64,000 nt of DNA from an uncultured Clostridia bacterium (GTDB lineage: Bacteria > Bacillota > Clostridia > TANB77 > CAG-508). The translations under genes were made by a program, and so were the position numbers. The DNA lies in NCBI GenBank assembly GCA_934141605.1, contig CAKPCL010000001.1, positions 62,001 to 126,000 of the forward strand, in the 5' to 3' direction. This document shows, piece after piece, positions 36,398-46,243 of this stretch. The first letter of the stretch is position 1; each line of letters opens with the position of its first letter. The notes under the pieces were generated by a model, which saw only the letters and a program-made list of their open reading frames with translations, ran no database searches and had not been told where the DNA came from.

Positions 36398-37058
36398 ATT
36401 TGTATCCTACCCCTCTAATTGTTTTTATATATTTTCCTTTTTTACCCAGTTTATGTCTTATTTTTTTTATATGACTGTCTATTGTTCTTGAATCTCCATA
36501 GTAATCATAGTTCCATACATTGTTTAGTATTTTGTCTCTTGAAAGTGCTATGTTTTCGTTTTCTACTAAATATACTAATAGTTCATATTCTCTTAGGCTT
36601 AATTCTAACATTTTTCCGTCAACAGTAACTGTTCTTCCTTCTTTGTCAATTTCTATTCCGTCATAGTCTTTTATTTCCTTTTTATCTCCTTGTGTCCTTT
36701 TTAATATTGCTTCTACTCTTGCTACTAATATTTTAGGACTAAATGGCTTTGATATATATTCATCTACTCCTAATTCAAATCCAAATAATTCGTCTTGTTC
36801 TTCTCCTCTTGCTGTAAGCATTATTATAGGGACTTTTGATGTTTGTCTTATTTGCCTTAATACAGACCAGCCGTCTAACTTTGGCATCATTACATCTAGT
36901 AATATTAGGCTTATTTTTTCTGAGTTTTCTTCAAATACTTGTAAGGCTTTTTCTCCATCTCCTGCTTCTAATATGTTATAACCTTTTGCTACTAAAAAGT
37001 CTTTTATTATTTTTCTCATCCTTGATTCATCATCTACAACTAAAATATAATTATTCAT
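36384..37058 (-). CDS. OmpR-family response regulator
   Basis: A 224-residue regulator. The receiver domain has the VVDDE acidic pocket and the phosphoacceptor aspartate in LILLDVMMPKLDG. A winged-helix DNA-binding domain follows, with LSLREYELLVYL and RTIDSHIKKIRHKLG. It is the partner of the histidine kinase immediately downstream. Signal and target genes cannot be inferred. Confidence 0.94.
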   Translation of the reverse strand: MNNYILVVDDESRMRKIIKDFLVAKGYNILEAGDGEKALQVFEENSEKISLILLDVMMPKLDGWSVLRQIRQTSKVPIIMLTARGEEQDELFGFELGVDEYISKPFSPKILVARVEAILKRTQGDKKEIKDYDGIEIDKEGRTVTVDGKMLELSLREYELLVYLVENENIALSRDKILNNVWNYDYYGDSRTIDSHIKKIRHKLGKKGKYIKTIRGVGYKFEIK

Positions 37059-37175
37059 TGATATTCCTTTCCTTTCTTTAGGTATAAGTTTATATTAATA
37101 TATTTTTGTGTCTTGCATGTGAACAATTGTTGATTTTATTTTACTATATAAATTTGTTTTAATCAATATTTTTTC

Positions 37176-37204
37176 TTTACATAATTCAAAAAACATGATA
37201 TTAT
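37176..37204 (+). promoter_or_regulatory. Promoter of a small membrane protein gene
   Basis: TTTACA (37176-37181) and TATTAT (37199-37204) are 17 bp apart. Confidence 0.6.
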
Positions 37205-37254
37205 ATTGTAGTAACTATAAACATTGTTTTATTTTACGGTACAGGAGGGTATAT

Positions 37255-37500
37255 ATGCTAAAAAACATTATTGGATTGATATTTTTTATAGGTGGTTTTG
37301 CAATATTATTGCATGTATTCAAACAGAAAACAAAGAAGATGGACGAAAAAATGGATGAAGCTTTACTACAGGACGATAAGTCTTTCTCTCAGAAATTTGA
37401 TTCTTTCATTTTAACTTTTTTAATGTTGTTTACTGTAGATGCACTGGCAATAATACATTTTGGTGTAAAAATTATTTATAACTTATTTTTATTAAAATGA
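37255..37500 (+). CDS. Small two-span membrane protein
   Basis: An 81-residue protein with hydrophobic helices at residues 3-19 (NIIGLIFFIGGFAILLH) and about 54-78. A charged loop between them contains KMDEKMDEALLQDD. AGGAGGG precedes the ATG at 37255; an earlier in-frame ATG at 37195 lacks a ribosome-binding site. It has its own promoter and terminator. The family is not recognised. Confidence 0.7.
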   Translation: MLKNIIGLIFFIGGFAILLHVFKQKTKKMDEKMDEALLQDDKSFSQKFDSFILTFLMLFTVDALAIIHFGVKIIYNLFLLK

Positions 37501-37511
37501 TGATATCCTCA

Positions 37512-37544
37512 AAAAAAGAGTCGTTCTGACTCTTTTAATTTTTT
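37512..37544 (+). terminator. Terminator of the small membrane protein gene
   Basis: AAAAGAGTC (37514-37522) and GACTCTTTT (37528-37536) flank GTTCT, followed by AATTTTTT. Confidence 0.85.
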
Positions 37545-38608
37545 ACAAATACTGTTTTTGTATCATATGCCAATTCTACATTTTCTTCTTTTAATATTTG
37601 TAATATTTTGAAATTTATTTTTTCTTTTTCTTCCAAAAAGCTTGCATAATCTATTGAATTTGTATAACTGCATACTAATAAGTTAATTCCGTTGTCTGTT
37701 ATATTATCAAATCTTACTATTATCGTTTCATCTATTACATCATCATGTTGTTTTAACATGTCTTTAATTCTTTGTTGTACTCTTTCTACTTTTTCTAGTG
37801 GTGTGTCTAGTTCTAGACATAGGTTAACTTTGTTTCTTCTTTTTTCCATTCTGCTCCAGTTTATTACTGAATCATTGGCAATAACTGCATTTGGAATATT
37901 AACAACTGAATTTTCAAAAGTTCTTACTCTTGTGCTTCTAAATGTAATATCTTCGACTGTTCCTTCATATTTTTCAACTTCTATCCAGTCTCCTACTACA
38001 AATGGTTTGTCTAAAAATATTACTAATCCACCAAATAAATTTTTAGCTGTATCTTGTGCTGCAAGAGTAATTACAACACTTCCTACTCCTAGTCCTGCTA
38101 CTAGTCCATTTAAGTTAAATCCTAATTCTGTTATAGCTATAAATCCAGCTATTATGTATATTATAACTCTTATTGCTTTTAGTATAAATTTGAACATTGA
38201 ATCTTCTACTTCTGGATTCATTCTTTCTTTTAGTTTATTTATGCTTTTGTTGTTGGTTGTTAGGCTGTTTGCTATTCCATTTGCTGCTAATATTATTATT
38301 GATATTTTAAATAGTTCATCTGTTTTGTTGTTTAACCATGTGTTTATTTTTAGTGGTTGTCTAACTAATAATATTGCTAAATAAAGTCCTAATATAACAT
38401 AAAATATCTTTAATGGTTTATAAAATGAATTATTTCTTATTTCTTTTTTGTTTTTAGTTCTTGGTCTAAATATTTTTACTGTCATATATGCAAGGCTTTT
38501 GCTTAAACATCTAAATAAAATATATATTAGTATTGCTATTACTATATCTATTATTTGGCTCGTTTGAATTGATTTTATTGATTCTATAAAATTCTTTATG
38601 TTTTCCAT
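37535..38608 (-). CDS. MscS-family mechanosensitive channel
   Basis: A 357-residue small-conductance mechanosensitive channel that releases solutes on osmotic downshock. It has several N-terminal transmembrane helices. The pore-lining helix is in GLGVGSVVITLAAQDTAKN, and the beta domain includes LDKPFVVGDWIEV and ENSVVNIPNAVIAND, all typical of MscS. It is a single gene. Confidence 0.92.
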   Translation of the reverse strand: MENIKNFIESIKSIQTSQIIDIVIAILIYILFRCLSKSLAYMTVKIFRPRTKNKKEIRNNSFYKPLKIFYVILGLYLAILLVRQPLKINTWLNNKTDELFKISIIILAANGIANSLTTNNKSINKLKERMNPEVEDSMFKFILKAIRVIIYIIAGFIAITELGFNLNGLVAGLGVGSVVITLAAQDTAKNLFGGLVIFLDKPFVVGDWIEVEKYEGTVEDITFRSTRVRTFENSVVNIPNAVIANDSVINWSRMEKRRNKVNLCLELDTPLEKVERVQQRIKDMLKQHDDVIDETIIVRFDNITDNGINLLVCSYTNSIDYASFLEEKEKINFKILQILKEENVELAYDTKTVFVKN

Positions 38609-38633
38609 TTTTCCTCCTATGTGAATTTTTTAT

Positions 38634-38667
38634 AAAAAGATGATAAATATTAATATATCATCTTTTT
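38634..38667 (-). terminator. Terminator of the dnaG-rpoD operon
   Basis: AAAAAGATGAT and ATCATCTTTTT form the stem. On the minus strand it lies just past the rpoD stop and is followed by a T-rich stretch. Confidence 0.75.
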
Positions 38668-38678
38668 GTAAAAATTTA

Positions 38679-39782
38679 TTATCCCATATAATCTCTTAAT
38701 TTTTTAGATCTAGATGGATGTCTTAATTTTCTTAATGCTTTTGCTTCTATTTGTCTTATTCTTTCACGAGTTACATTAAATTCTTTTCCTACTTCTTCAA
38801 GTGTTCTAGATTTTCCGTCTTCTAGTCCAAATCTTAATTTTAATACTTTAGCTTCTCTAGGTGTTAATGTGTTCATAACTTCTTCCAATTGTTCTTTTAA
38901 TAAAGTATATGATGCTGCATCATGTGGTGCTGGGCTATCTTCGTCTTGAATAAAGTCTCCCAGGTGGCTATCTTCTTCTTCTCCAATAGGTGTTTCTAAA
39001 GATACTGGGTCTTGTGCTATTTTTTGTATTTCTACTACTTTTTCAACAGGGATTTCCATTTCTTTTGCTATTTCTTCTGGGCTTGGTTCTCTTCCTAATT
39101 GTTGTAGTAAGTTTCTTGATGTTCTTATTAATTTGTTTATTGTTTCTACCATGTGAACTGGAATTCTTATTGTTCTTGCTTGGTCTGCTATTGCTCTTGT
39201 TATTGCTTGTCTAATCCACCATGTTGCATAAGTACTGAATTTAAATCCTTTTGTATAATCAAATTTTTCTACTGCTTTTATTAGTCCCATGTTTCCTTCT
39301 TGTATTAGGTCTAAAAATAACATACCTCTTCCAACATATTTTTTGGCAATGCTTACAACAAGTCTTAAGTTTGATTCGGCTAATTTTTGTTTTGCTTCTT
39401 CGTCCCCTTCTAGTATTCTTTGTGCTAGGTCAAGCTCTTCATCAAATGTTAAAAGTGGTATTTTTCCTATTTCTCTTAAATACATTCTTACAGGGTCGTC
39501 AACGCTGATTCCTTCAAAGCTTGTGTCTGTTATTTCATCTAATTTTAAGTTTTCTACTTCTTTTAAGTCTTCAATGTCTGGCTCTTCATCAAAATCATCT
39601 GGTAATAAGTCTATTCCGCCTTTTTCAAATTCATCAAATACTTCGTCCATTTTTTCTGGATTTACATCGTTTAATTTTGTTGCTAAATCTCCATATGTCA
39701 TTTTTCCTTTTTGTTTTGCTTCTTCTATTATCTCGTTTATTTTGTTTGTTTCTTCCATATTCTCTTCTTTTTTCTTCGCCAT
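38679..39782 (-). CDS. rpoD: Housekeeping RNA polymerase sigma factor
   Basis: The primary sigma-70 factor (SigA), 367 residues. Region 1.2 has DPVRMYLREIGKIPLL; region 2 has FDYTKGFKFSTYATWWIRQAI, which recognises the -10 box; region 4 ends with VTRERIRQIEAKALRKLRHP. The acidic N-terminal region 1.1 is short, as in other Firmicutes. It follows dnaG by 54 bases, the standard macromolecular synthesis arrangement. Confidence 0.97.
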   Translation of the reverse strand: MAKKKEENMEETNKINEIIEEAKQKGKMTYGDLATKLNDVNPEKMDEVFDEFEKGGIDLLPDDFDEEPDIEDLKEVENLKLDEITDTSFEGISVDDPVRMYLREIGKIPLLTFDEELDLAQRILEGDEEAKQKLAESNLRLVVSIAKKYVGRGMLFLDLIQEGNMGLIKAVEKFDYTKGFKFSTYATWWIRQAITRAIADQARTIRIPVHMVETINKLIRTSRNLLQQLGREPSPEEIAKEMEIPVEKVVEIQKIAQDPVSLETPIGEEEDSHLGDFIQDEDSPAPHDAASYTLLKEQLEEVMNTLTPREAKVLKLRFGLEDGKSRTLEEVGKEFNVTRERIRQIEAKALRKLRHPSRSKKLRDYMG

Positions 39783-39836
39783 AATATTTACATTCCTTCC
39801 TTAACTTTTATAATTTAATAAACATTTAGCTTGACC

Positions 39837-41618
39837 TTATTTTATGCTTGCTAGCCTAATAATTATATTACTTAATTCTTTTTCTAATTCCTTTTTTTGA
39901 TTTTCATCAGTTGTTTGATCTATTAATTCTAAAATTTCAAATTTTCTATTGTTTAGCTTTTCTTTTTGATATGTTTGTATTATATCGTCTATTGCTTTTT
40001 CTAAATCTTCAATTTCGTAGTCGTCAGCCATTATCATTGTTATTTGGTTTTGTTCTTCTTGGTCTAACTCATCTATTATTCCGTTTATATTACTATTTCC
40101 TTTTTCGAATTCTTCATACAATTTTTTTACTATATTTATATTTACTTCATCTTGAAAGTCTTCTGGTTTTATGTTTTGTTTTATAATGTCAAATACTGAT
40201 AAGTCTCCAGTTAATAAAATAGAAATTATTGTGTTTTCTCTTCTTTTTATTGCTTGTGATATTTCTTTTTTAGGTGTTTTGTTGTGTGTTATTACTGGTT
40301 TTGATTTTTCTAATATTTTTTCGTTTCCTGAATTTTTATATGTTAGTTTATTTACTTCTGCGTATATTGCTTCTTTAGAAATATCATATTCTTTTGCTAT
40401 TTTTTCTATATAAACTTCTCTTTCTATTGAATTGTCTACTTTTGAAATTAATTTTGCAATTTCATTTAAAAATTTTATTTTGTCATTAGTGTTTTCTAGA
40501 TTTAATTCTTTTCTTAATATTTTTACTTTGAATTCAACTACTGAAAGTGCTTTGTCTATTGCATTTTGGAAGCGTATATTTCCATATTTTAATATATATT
40601 CATCTGGGTCTTTTGCTCCTTCTAGTTGTATTATTCTTAAGTCACATCCCATGTTTTGCAAGATGTCTATTGCTCTTAGCTTTGCTTTTATTCCAGCATC
40701 ATCTGAATCAAAGCTTAATATTATATGTTCAGCGTTTTTTCTAAGTAACCACCCTTGTTGTTCTGTTAATGCTGTTCCTAATGGTGCAACAACATTTGTT
40801 ATTCCTCTTTGGTGTAGTGATATTACATCCATATATCCTTCTACAATTAATAGACTTTTCGTATCTCCTTTTTTTGCGATATTTAGTCCAAATAAATGTC
40901 TTCCCTTGCTGTATACTATGTTTTCTGGTGAGTTTATATATTTAGGTTTTGAGTCGTCTAATACTCTTCCTCCAAATGCTATAACTCTTCCCCTTGCATC
41001 ACATATTGGGAACATTAATCTATTTCTGTATCTGTCTATATATTGTCCTCTGTCATTTTTGTTTACTAATCCAGATTCTAGTATTTCTTGTTCTTGGAAG
41101 CCTTGCTTTTTTAGTTCCTGATATAGTTCATCAAATTTTCCTGAGAATCCTATTCTAAATGATTTTAGTGTTTCATTGCTTAATTGTCTCTTTTTTACAT
41201 ATTCTTGTGCCATTTTGGCTTGTGGTTTGTATAAATTTTGATGGTAGTATTCTGCTGTAAATTCATTTACTTTATATACTTTTGCTTTTAATTCTTCTTT
41301 TAATGTATCTCCATTGTTTTCTAAGGTTGGTAATTGAATATTCGCTCTTTCTGCTAACATTTGTATTGTTTCTATAAAATTTAGTCCTTCTATTTTTGAT
41401 ACAAATGTTATTACATTTCCTCCAACTCCACAGCCAAAGCAGTGAAATATTTGTTTATCTGGTGAAACAGAAAAAGAAGGTGATTTTTCATTATGAAATG
41501 GACATAGTCCAAAGAAATTTCTTCCGCTTCTTTTTAGGTGCACATATTGTGATATTACATCTACTATATCATTTGTTTGTCTTACTTCGTTTATAATTTC
41601 TTCACTATATCTTGCCAT
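39837..41618 (-). CDS. dnaG: DNA primase
   Basis: DnaG makes RNA primers for lagging-strand replication. It has 593 residues. The CHC2 zinc ligands are Cys39, His42, Cys60 and Cys63 (CPFHNEK, HCFGC). The TOPRIM domain is marked by LLIVEGYMDVISL and LSFDSDDAG. The C-terminal helicase-binding part is short and diverged. It precedes rpoD in the same operon. Confidence 0.97.
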   Translation of the reverse strand: MARYSEEIINEVRQTNDIVDVISQYVHLKRSGRNFFGLCPFHNEKSPSFSVSPDKQIFHCFGCGVGGNVITFVSKIEGLNFIETIQMLAERANIQLPTLENNGDTLKEELKAKVYKVNEFTAEYYHQNLYKPQAKMAQEYVKKRQLSNETLKSFRIGFSGKFDELYQELKKQGFQEQEILESGLVNKNDRGQYIDRYRNRLMFPICDARGRVIAFGGRVLDDSKPKYINSPENIVYSKGRHLFGLNIAKKGDTKSLLIVEGYMDVISLHQRGITNVVAPLGTALTEQQGWLLRKNAEHIILSFDSDDAGIKAKLRAIDILQNMGCDLRIIQLEGAKDPDEYILKYGNIRFQNAIDKALSVVEFKVKILRKELNLENTNDKIKFLNEIAKLISKVDNSIEREVYIEKIAKEYDISKEAIYAEVNKLTYKNSGNEKILEKSKPVITHNKTPKKEISQAIKRRENTIISILLTGDLSVFDIIKQNIKPEDFQDEVNINIVKKLYEEFEKGNSNINGIIDELDQEEQNQITMIMADDYEIEDLEKAIDDIIQTYQKEKLNNRKFEILELIDQTTDENQKKELEKELSNIIIRLASIK

Positions 41619-41711
41619 TTTTCCTCTCTTTCTTTCAAATAAACATGTTTATATATAATATTCGACCTATTTTACATAAATCCTTCTTTGTTTTTGAAAA
41701 AAATATCCAAA

Positions 41712-41816
41712 TTGCCGTAAATGTTAAGAGATTAATATTTTTGGTCAAAAACATATCTGGGGTCTACCATTGGGTCTTTGACTTTCAAATATTAATCTCT
41801 TAACATTTACGGTAAT
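41712..41816. repeat. Intergenic palindromic element, short version
   Basis: The 30-bp ends (41712-41741 and 41787-41816) are inverse complements apart from one base pair. They share AAGAGATTAATATTT with its complement. The 45-base interior carries AACATATCTGGGGTCTACC. The same core occurs at 57606-57640 and, inverted, at about 30920-30957. It lies between dnaG and adhE. Confidence 0.75.
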
Positions 41817-41841
41817 TGGCTTTTATTTTTTATTAACTTTT

Positions 41842-44442
41842 TTATTTTCCATAATAACTGTCTAACATTATTTGTTTAATTTCTTCAACTAGTGGAACTC
41901 TTGGATTTGCTGTTGTACATTGGTCTTCAAATGCTCTGTCTGCAAGCACATCAATTTTTGCCAAGAATTCTTTTTCGTCAATTCCTGCATCTTTAAAAGA
42001 TTTTGGAATATTTAAGTTTTCATTTAATTGTTTTATTTTTTCTACCAAGCTATTTACGCCCTCTTCTATTGTATCTGCTTTTAATCCTAATTTTTTAGCT
42101 AGATGACTGTATTTTTCGTCTGCTATATAATATTCATATTTAGGAAATGATACAAATTTACTTGGCTTACTTCCATTATATTTTACTACATATGGTAATA
42201 ATATTGCATTTATTCTACCATGTGGTAAATGGAATTCTGCACCTATTTTGTGTGCTATTGAGTGACTAACTCCTAAAAATGCGTTTGTAAATGCCATACC
42301 TGCAATTGTACTTGCATTGTGCATTTTTTCTCTTGCTAGTTTGTCACTTCCATCATTATATGCTTTTTCTAGATAATTCATTACTAATTCAACTGCTTTT
42401 TCTGCTAATCCGTCTGTATAGTCTGATGCCATATTTGATACATATGCTTCTAATGCGTGTGTTAGGACATCCATCCCAGTGTCTGCTGTTACTGATTTTG
42501 GAAGGCTCATTACTAAGTCTGGATCTACTATTGCAACATCCGGTGTTAATTCATAATCAGCAAGTGGATATTTTCTATCTTTTTCTTTGTCTGTTATTAC
42601 TGCAAATGATGTTACTTCTGAACCTGTTCCTGAGGTTGTTGGTATTGCTACCATTTTTGCCTTTTCTCCTAATTTAGGAAATTTGTAAGTACGCTTTCTA
42701 ATGTCCATAAATTTTAGTTTTAATCCTTCAATATCTGCTTCTGGGTGTTCATAAAATAACCACATTCCTTTTGCTGCGTCCATAGGACTTCCTCCTCCTA
42801 TTGCTATTATTACATCTGGCTTGAAGTTATTCATTTGTTCAACACCTTTTTTTATTGTATCAAATGATGGGTCTGGTTCTACATCACTGAATATTTCTGA
42901 GTGTACATATTGTTGTCTATTTCTTAAGTGATATAGGACTTTATCTACATATCCTAATTTGACCATTCCTTGGTCTGTTACTATAAATGCCCTTTCTATA
43001 TCTGGCATTTTTTCCAAATAGGCTATTGAGCCTGCTTCAAAATATATTTTTTCTGGAACTTTAAACCATTGCATATTAACTCTCCTTTTCGCAACTCTTT
43101 TTATATTTATTAAGTTTACTGATGACACATTTGCTGTTGTTGAATTTTTTCCAAATGAGCCACATCCTAATGTAAGTGATGGCATATTTGTGTTATAAAT
43201 GTCTCCTATTGCTCCATGTGTTGATGGTGAGTTTACTATTATTCTTCCTGCTTTTAAAGTTTCTGAAAATTTTAAAATTGTATCTTGATTTTCACTGTGA
43301 ATTGCTGCTGAGTGTCCAAGGCCACCAAATTCTAGAAGTTTTTCTGCTTTTGAAATTCCTTCTTCTTCATTTTCAACAATGTAATATGTTAAAACTGGGC
43401 TTAATTTTTCTTTTGAAAATGGATATTCTCTACCAATTCCTTCTTCATATACAACTATTACTTTTGTGTCTACTGGTACTTCAAATCCCGCTTCTTTTGC
43501 AATTGTATATGGTGATTGACCTGGCATGTGTGATTTTAGTTTGTATCCATATTCTTCTGTATATTCAAACATTGAATTTTGTAATTTTTGTTTTTCTTCT
43601 GGATTTACAAAGTAACATCCTGCTTCTCTCATTAATTCTTCAAATTCTTGATATATGTCTTTATCCACTAAAACTGCTTGTTCTGACGCACATATCATTC
43701 CATTGTCAAATGATTTTGATAGTACCAAATCATTTACTGATGTTTTTAATTTTGCAGTTTTGTCTATATAACATGGTACATTTCCTGGCCCTACTCCTAG
43801 TGCTGGTTTTCCGCATGAGTATGCTGAACGTACCATTCCTGTTCCACCTGTTGCTAATATTAGGTTTACATCTGGGTGGTTCATTAATAACCTTGTTGCT
43901 GTTATTGATGGTTCTTCTATCCATAATATGCAGTTTTCTGGTGCTCCTGCTTGAACTGCCGCATCTCTTAAAATTCTTGCCGCTTCTGAACTGCATTTTT
44001 GTGCAGATGGATGGAATCCAAATATTATTACATTTCTAGTTTTTGCAGATATTATTGATTTGAACATTGTTGTTGATGTTGGGTTTGTTACTGGTGTTAC
44101 CCCTGCAATTATTCCCACTGGTTCTGCTATTTCTAGATATCCTTCTTCGTCATTTTCGTTTATTACTCCAACAGTTTTTTCATTTTTGATACTGTGGTAT
44201 ATATATTCTGTTGCAAACATATTCTTTGTTATTTTGTCTTCATATATTCCTCTGCCTGTTTCTTCTACTGCCATTTTTGCTAGTTCCATATGATGCTCTA
44301 GTCCTGCCATTGACATTGCTTTTACAATGTTATTTACTTGTTCTTGGTCTAGTTTTAAGTATTCTTCTGATGCTTTTTTTGCTTTTGCAACTAATTCGTC
44401 TATCATCTTTTGTATTTTTTCTTCTTCTAAATTTTCTGCCAT
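41842..44442 (-). CDS. adhE: Bifunctional aldehyde-alcohol dehydrogenase
   Basis: AdhE converts acetyl-CoA to acetaldehyde and then ethanol, regenerating NAD during fermentation. It has 866 residues. The N-terminal aldehyde dehydrogenase has the active cysteine in DNGMICASEQAV. The C-terminal iron-dependent alcohol dehydrogenase has GGGSPMDAAKG and metal-binding histidines in SHSIAHKIGAEFHLPHGR. It is a single gene with its own promoter, consistent with an anaerobic fermenter. Confidence 0.97.
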   Translation of the reverse strand: MAENLEEEKIQKMIDELVAKAKKASEEYLKLDQEQVNNIVKAMSMAGLEHHMELAKMAVEETGRGIYEDKITKNMFATEYIYHSIKNEKTVGVINENDEEGYLEIAEPVGIIAGVTPVTNPTSTTMFKSIISAKTRNVIIFGFHPSAQKCSSEAARILRDAAVQAGAPENCILWIEEPSITATRLLMNHPDVNLILATGGTGMVRSAYSCGKPALGVGPGNVPCYIDKTAKLKTSVNDLVLSKSFDNGMICASEQAVLVDKDIYQEFEELMREAGCYFVNPEEKQKLQNSMFEYTEEYGYKLKSHMPGQSPYTIAKEAGFEVPVDTKVIVVYEEGIGREYPFSKEKLSPVLTYYIVENEEEGISKAEKLLEFGGLGHSAAIHSENQDTILKFSETLKAGRIIVNSPSTHGAIGDIYNTNMPSLTLGCGSFGKNSTTANVSSVNLINIKRVAKRRVNMQWFKVPEKIYFEAGSIAYLEKMPDIERAFIVTDQGMVKLGYVDKVLYHLRNRQQYVHSEIFSDVEPDPSFDTIKKGVEQMNNFKPDVIIAIGGGSPMDAAKGMWLFYEHPEADIEGLKLKFMDIRKRTYKFPKLGEKAKMVAIPTTSGTGSEVTSFAVITDKEKDRKYPLADYELTPDVAIVDPDLVMSLPKSVTADTGMDVLTHALEAYVSNMASDYTDGLAEKAVELVMNYLEKAYNDGSDKLAREKMHNASTIAGMAFTNAFLGVSHSIAHKIGAEFHLPHGRINAILLPYVVKYNGSKPSKFVSFPKYEYYIADEKYSHLAKKLGLKADTIEEGVNSLVEKIKQLNENLNIPKSFKDAGIDEKEFLAKIDVLADRAFEDQCTTANPRVPLVEEIKQIMLDSYYGK

Positions 44443-44477
44443 AAGACTTCCTCCTTGGTATTATTTTATCCTATTTT

Positions 44478-44505
44478 ATTATATATTATTAGAAGAATTT
44501 GTCAA
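44478..44505 (-). promoter_or_regulatory. adhE promoter
   Basis: On the minus strand TTGACA and TATAAT are 16 bp apart, ahead of AAGGAGGAAG and the adhE ATG. Confidence 0.85.
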
Positions 44506-44543
44506 CTTATTTTTTAAAAATAAAGAGTCCCTTTTTGTATAAA

Positions 44544-44584
44544 AAAATATTGTTAAAGTAAAAAATTTACTAAAACAATATTTT
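44544..44584 (-). terminator. Terminator of the M23 peptidase gene
   Basis: AAAATATTGTT and AACAATATTTT arms with inner AGTAAA/TTTACT pairs. On the minus strand a T run follows the stop. Confidence 0.75.
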
Positions 44585-44586
44585 AT

Positions 44587-45552
44587 CTAATTATACAAGT
44601 ATTTTTGTGGGTTTACATGTATACCATTTATTCTTATTTCTAAGTGTAAATGAGGTCCTGTTGAATTTCCTGTATTACCAACAGTTGCTATTACATCTCC
44701 TGCTTTTACTTCTTGGCCTACTGTTACATACATTTTATTAGTGTGAGCATACCATGTTTCTACACCATTTCCGTGGTCTACTTTTATAAGATTTCCGTAT
44801 GAACCACTATATGATGCAAATGTAACTGTTCCGTTTGCTACAACTTTTATTGGTGTTCCTATTGATGCTGCTATATCTAATCCTGTATGTGCTGATGATC
44901 TTATACTACTTATTGAGCCATATCTTGAAGAAATTGTTCCTGTTATAGGCAATGTAGCAATTTTTATTCCATTTATATTAGATATTGGTTCTGTTGTATC
45001 TATATCTAATTTTTCTATTATATTTTTTTCTGCTACTTCTAAACTTTGTGTACTAATTTCTTCTACATCTGTTGTTGTTTTTTCATTAATAGTAAGTATT
45101 TGTTCTTCATCAGATAATTCTTTTATATCATTTACTATTTGTTCTGCTGTTTCTAAGTTGTCAACTTTTTCTATAGTTTCTCCATTTGATGCTATTTCAT
45201 AATATTTATATGTTATTTCTAAGTCTTTTTGTAGAGCTATTATTATTTCGCTCTCATTGCTTTCTTTTGTTTTTTCTACTAATTTTAACTCATATTCTGG
45301 TGTTGTTGATAATTCAACTTTTTCTATATTTCCACTTTGATAATTTTCTACATTGTTTGCAATTATTTCGCTAAATGCTTTTTTATCTTCTATATATCCT
45401 ACTTCTTCTCCAGAAAGTTTGACTTCATACATTGGTTTATATTTAATTAATACTATCGCGATTATAAAACCAAAAGCTATTAAAGTTATGTTAAAAAATT
45501 TTATTATTTCTTTCGTATAATATTTTAGTTTTCTTTTACTAATAAAATCCAC
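44587..45552 (-). CDS. Membrane-anchored M23 murein endopeptidase
   Basis: A 321-residue LytM-type zinc endopeptidase acting on peptidoglycan cross-links. A single hydrophobic span (residues 20-40) is followed by a mainly helical and acidic stalk. The C-terminal M23 domain has HTGLDIAASIGTPI, GNLIKVDHGNGVETWYAH and GPHLHLEIR, which supply the zinc ligands. It is divergent from the neighbouring XRE gene. Confidence 0.92.
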   Translation of the reverse strand: MDFISKRKLKYYTKEIIKFFNITLIAFGFIIAIVLIKYKPMYEVKLSGEEVGYIEDKKAFSEIIANNVENYQSGNIEKVELSTTPEYELKLVEKTKESNESEIIIALQKDLEITYKYYEIASNGETIEKVDNLETAEQIVNDIKELSDEEQILTINEKTTTDVEEISTQSLEVAEKNIIEKLDIDTTEPISNINGIKIATLPITGTISSRYGSISSIRSSAHTGLDIAASIGTPIKVVANGTVTFASYSGSYGNLIKVDHGNGVETWYAHTNKMYVTVGQEVKAGDVIATVGNTGNSTGPHLHLEIRINGIHVNPQKYLYN

Positions 45553-45866
45553 TCTCCTTCTTTATTTTTAAACGCGACTAATCTTTATTATACTATATAT
45601 TTTGTACTTTTTCAAATTATGTATTCATTATTTTGGCTGTTTTCCTATTTTTTCTAGTTTTTTACCTTTATTTTTTTAAATTTGTTGTCTTTTTTCTCGT
45701 TTTTACTCTCTTTTATTCTTTTTTTCTTTGTTTTATGTCATATAATAATTATATTCTTGTTTAATTTTGTTATTTTTGTGTACTTTTAACTTATTAGTAT
45801 ATTTTCATTTTTTGGTTACTTCAAAACTTATAAGTTAAATGATATATTCTTATAAAAGATAGGAAG
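45553..45866. other. 314-base divergent intergenic region
   Basis: Very T-rich on the plus strand with no convincing frame. A perfect 12-bp palindrome, AACTTATAAGTT, sits at 45825-45836, about 40 bases before the XRE start, and could be an autoregulatory operator. No other structure is visible. Confidence 0.5.
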
Positions 45867-45875
45867 GTGATAAAG

Positions 45876-46214
45876 ATGGCTATAGATTATAGCGTTATAG
45901 GTTCTAGAATAAAACAAGCAAGACTTGCAAAAAATATGACTCAAGAAGATTTAGCAGATAAAATTGATATTTCTGTTGCTTTTTTGAGTAGAGTTGAGAG
46001 AGGTAATTCTCATATTAATTTAAAAAGATTAAATCAATTATGTGGATTATTAGATGTTTCAGAAGGGTATTTATTAAATGGTGCTTCAAGTAGTTCTGAA
46101 AATTATTTAGATAAAGAATTTACAGATTTAATTAAAAGTGTTTCTCCAGAGAAACAAAAATTAATATATAATGTGGCAAAAGCCATTGCTGAAACAGATA
46201 TGGACGAAGAGTAA
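45876..46214 (+). CDS. XRE-family helix-turn-helix regulator with C-terminal extension
   Basis: A 112-residue regulator. The N-terminal helix-turn-helix is IKQARLAKNMTQEDLADKI, followed by DISVAFLSRVERG. The C-terminal part contains SVSPEKQKLIYNVAKAIAE, probably a dimerisation helix. The ATG at 45876 follows AGGAAGGTGA; the GTG three codons earlier belongs to the ribosome-binding site. Targets are unknown; the palindrome upstream suggests self-regulation. Confidence 0.88.
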   Translation: MAIDYSVIGSRIKQARLAKNMTQEDLADKIDISVAFLSRVERGNSHINLKRLNQLCGLLDVSEGYLLNGASSSSENYLDKEFTDLIKSVSPEKQKLIYNVAKAIAETDMDEE

Positions 46215-46216
46215 TT

Positions 46217-46243
46217 AAAAAAAGCTGATTTTCAGCTTTTTTT
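46217..46243. terminator. Terminator between convergent genes
   Basis: AAAAAAGCTGA and TCAGCTTTTTT form a tight stem with T runs on both strands. Confidence 0.88.

Noticed and set aside
42291..44039. Long plus-strand frames opposite adhE and other genes
   Set aside because: They are rich in Leu, Phe and Ser, have no ribosome-binding sites, and mirror well-supported minus-strand genes.
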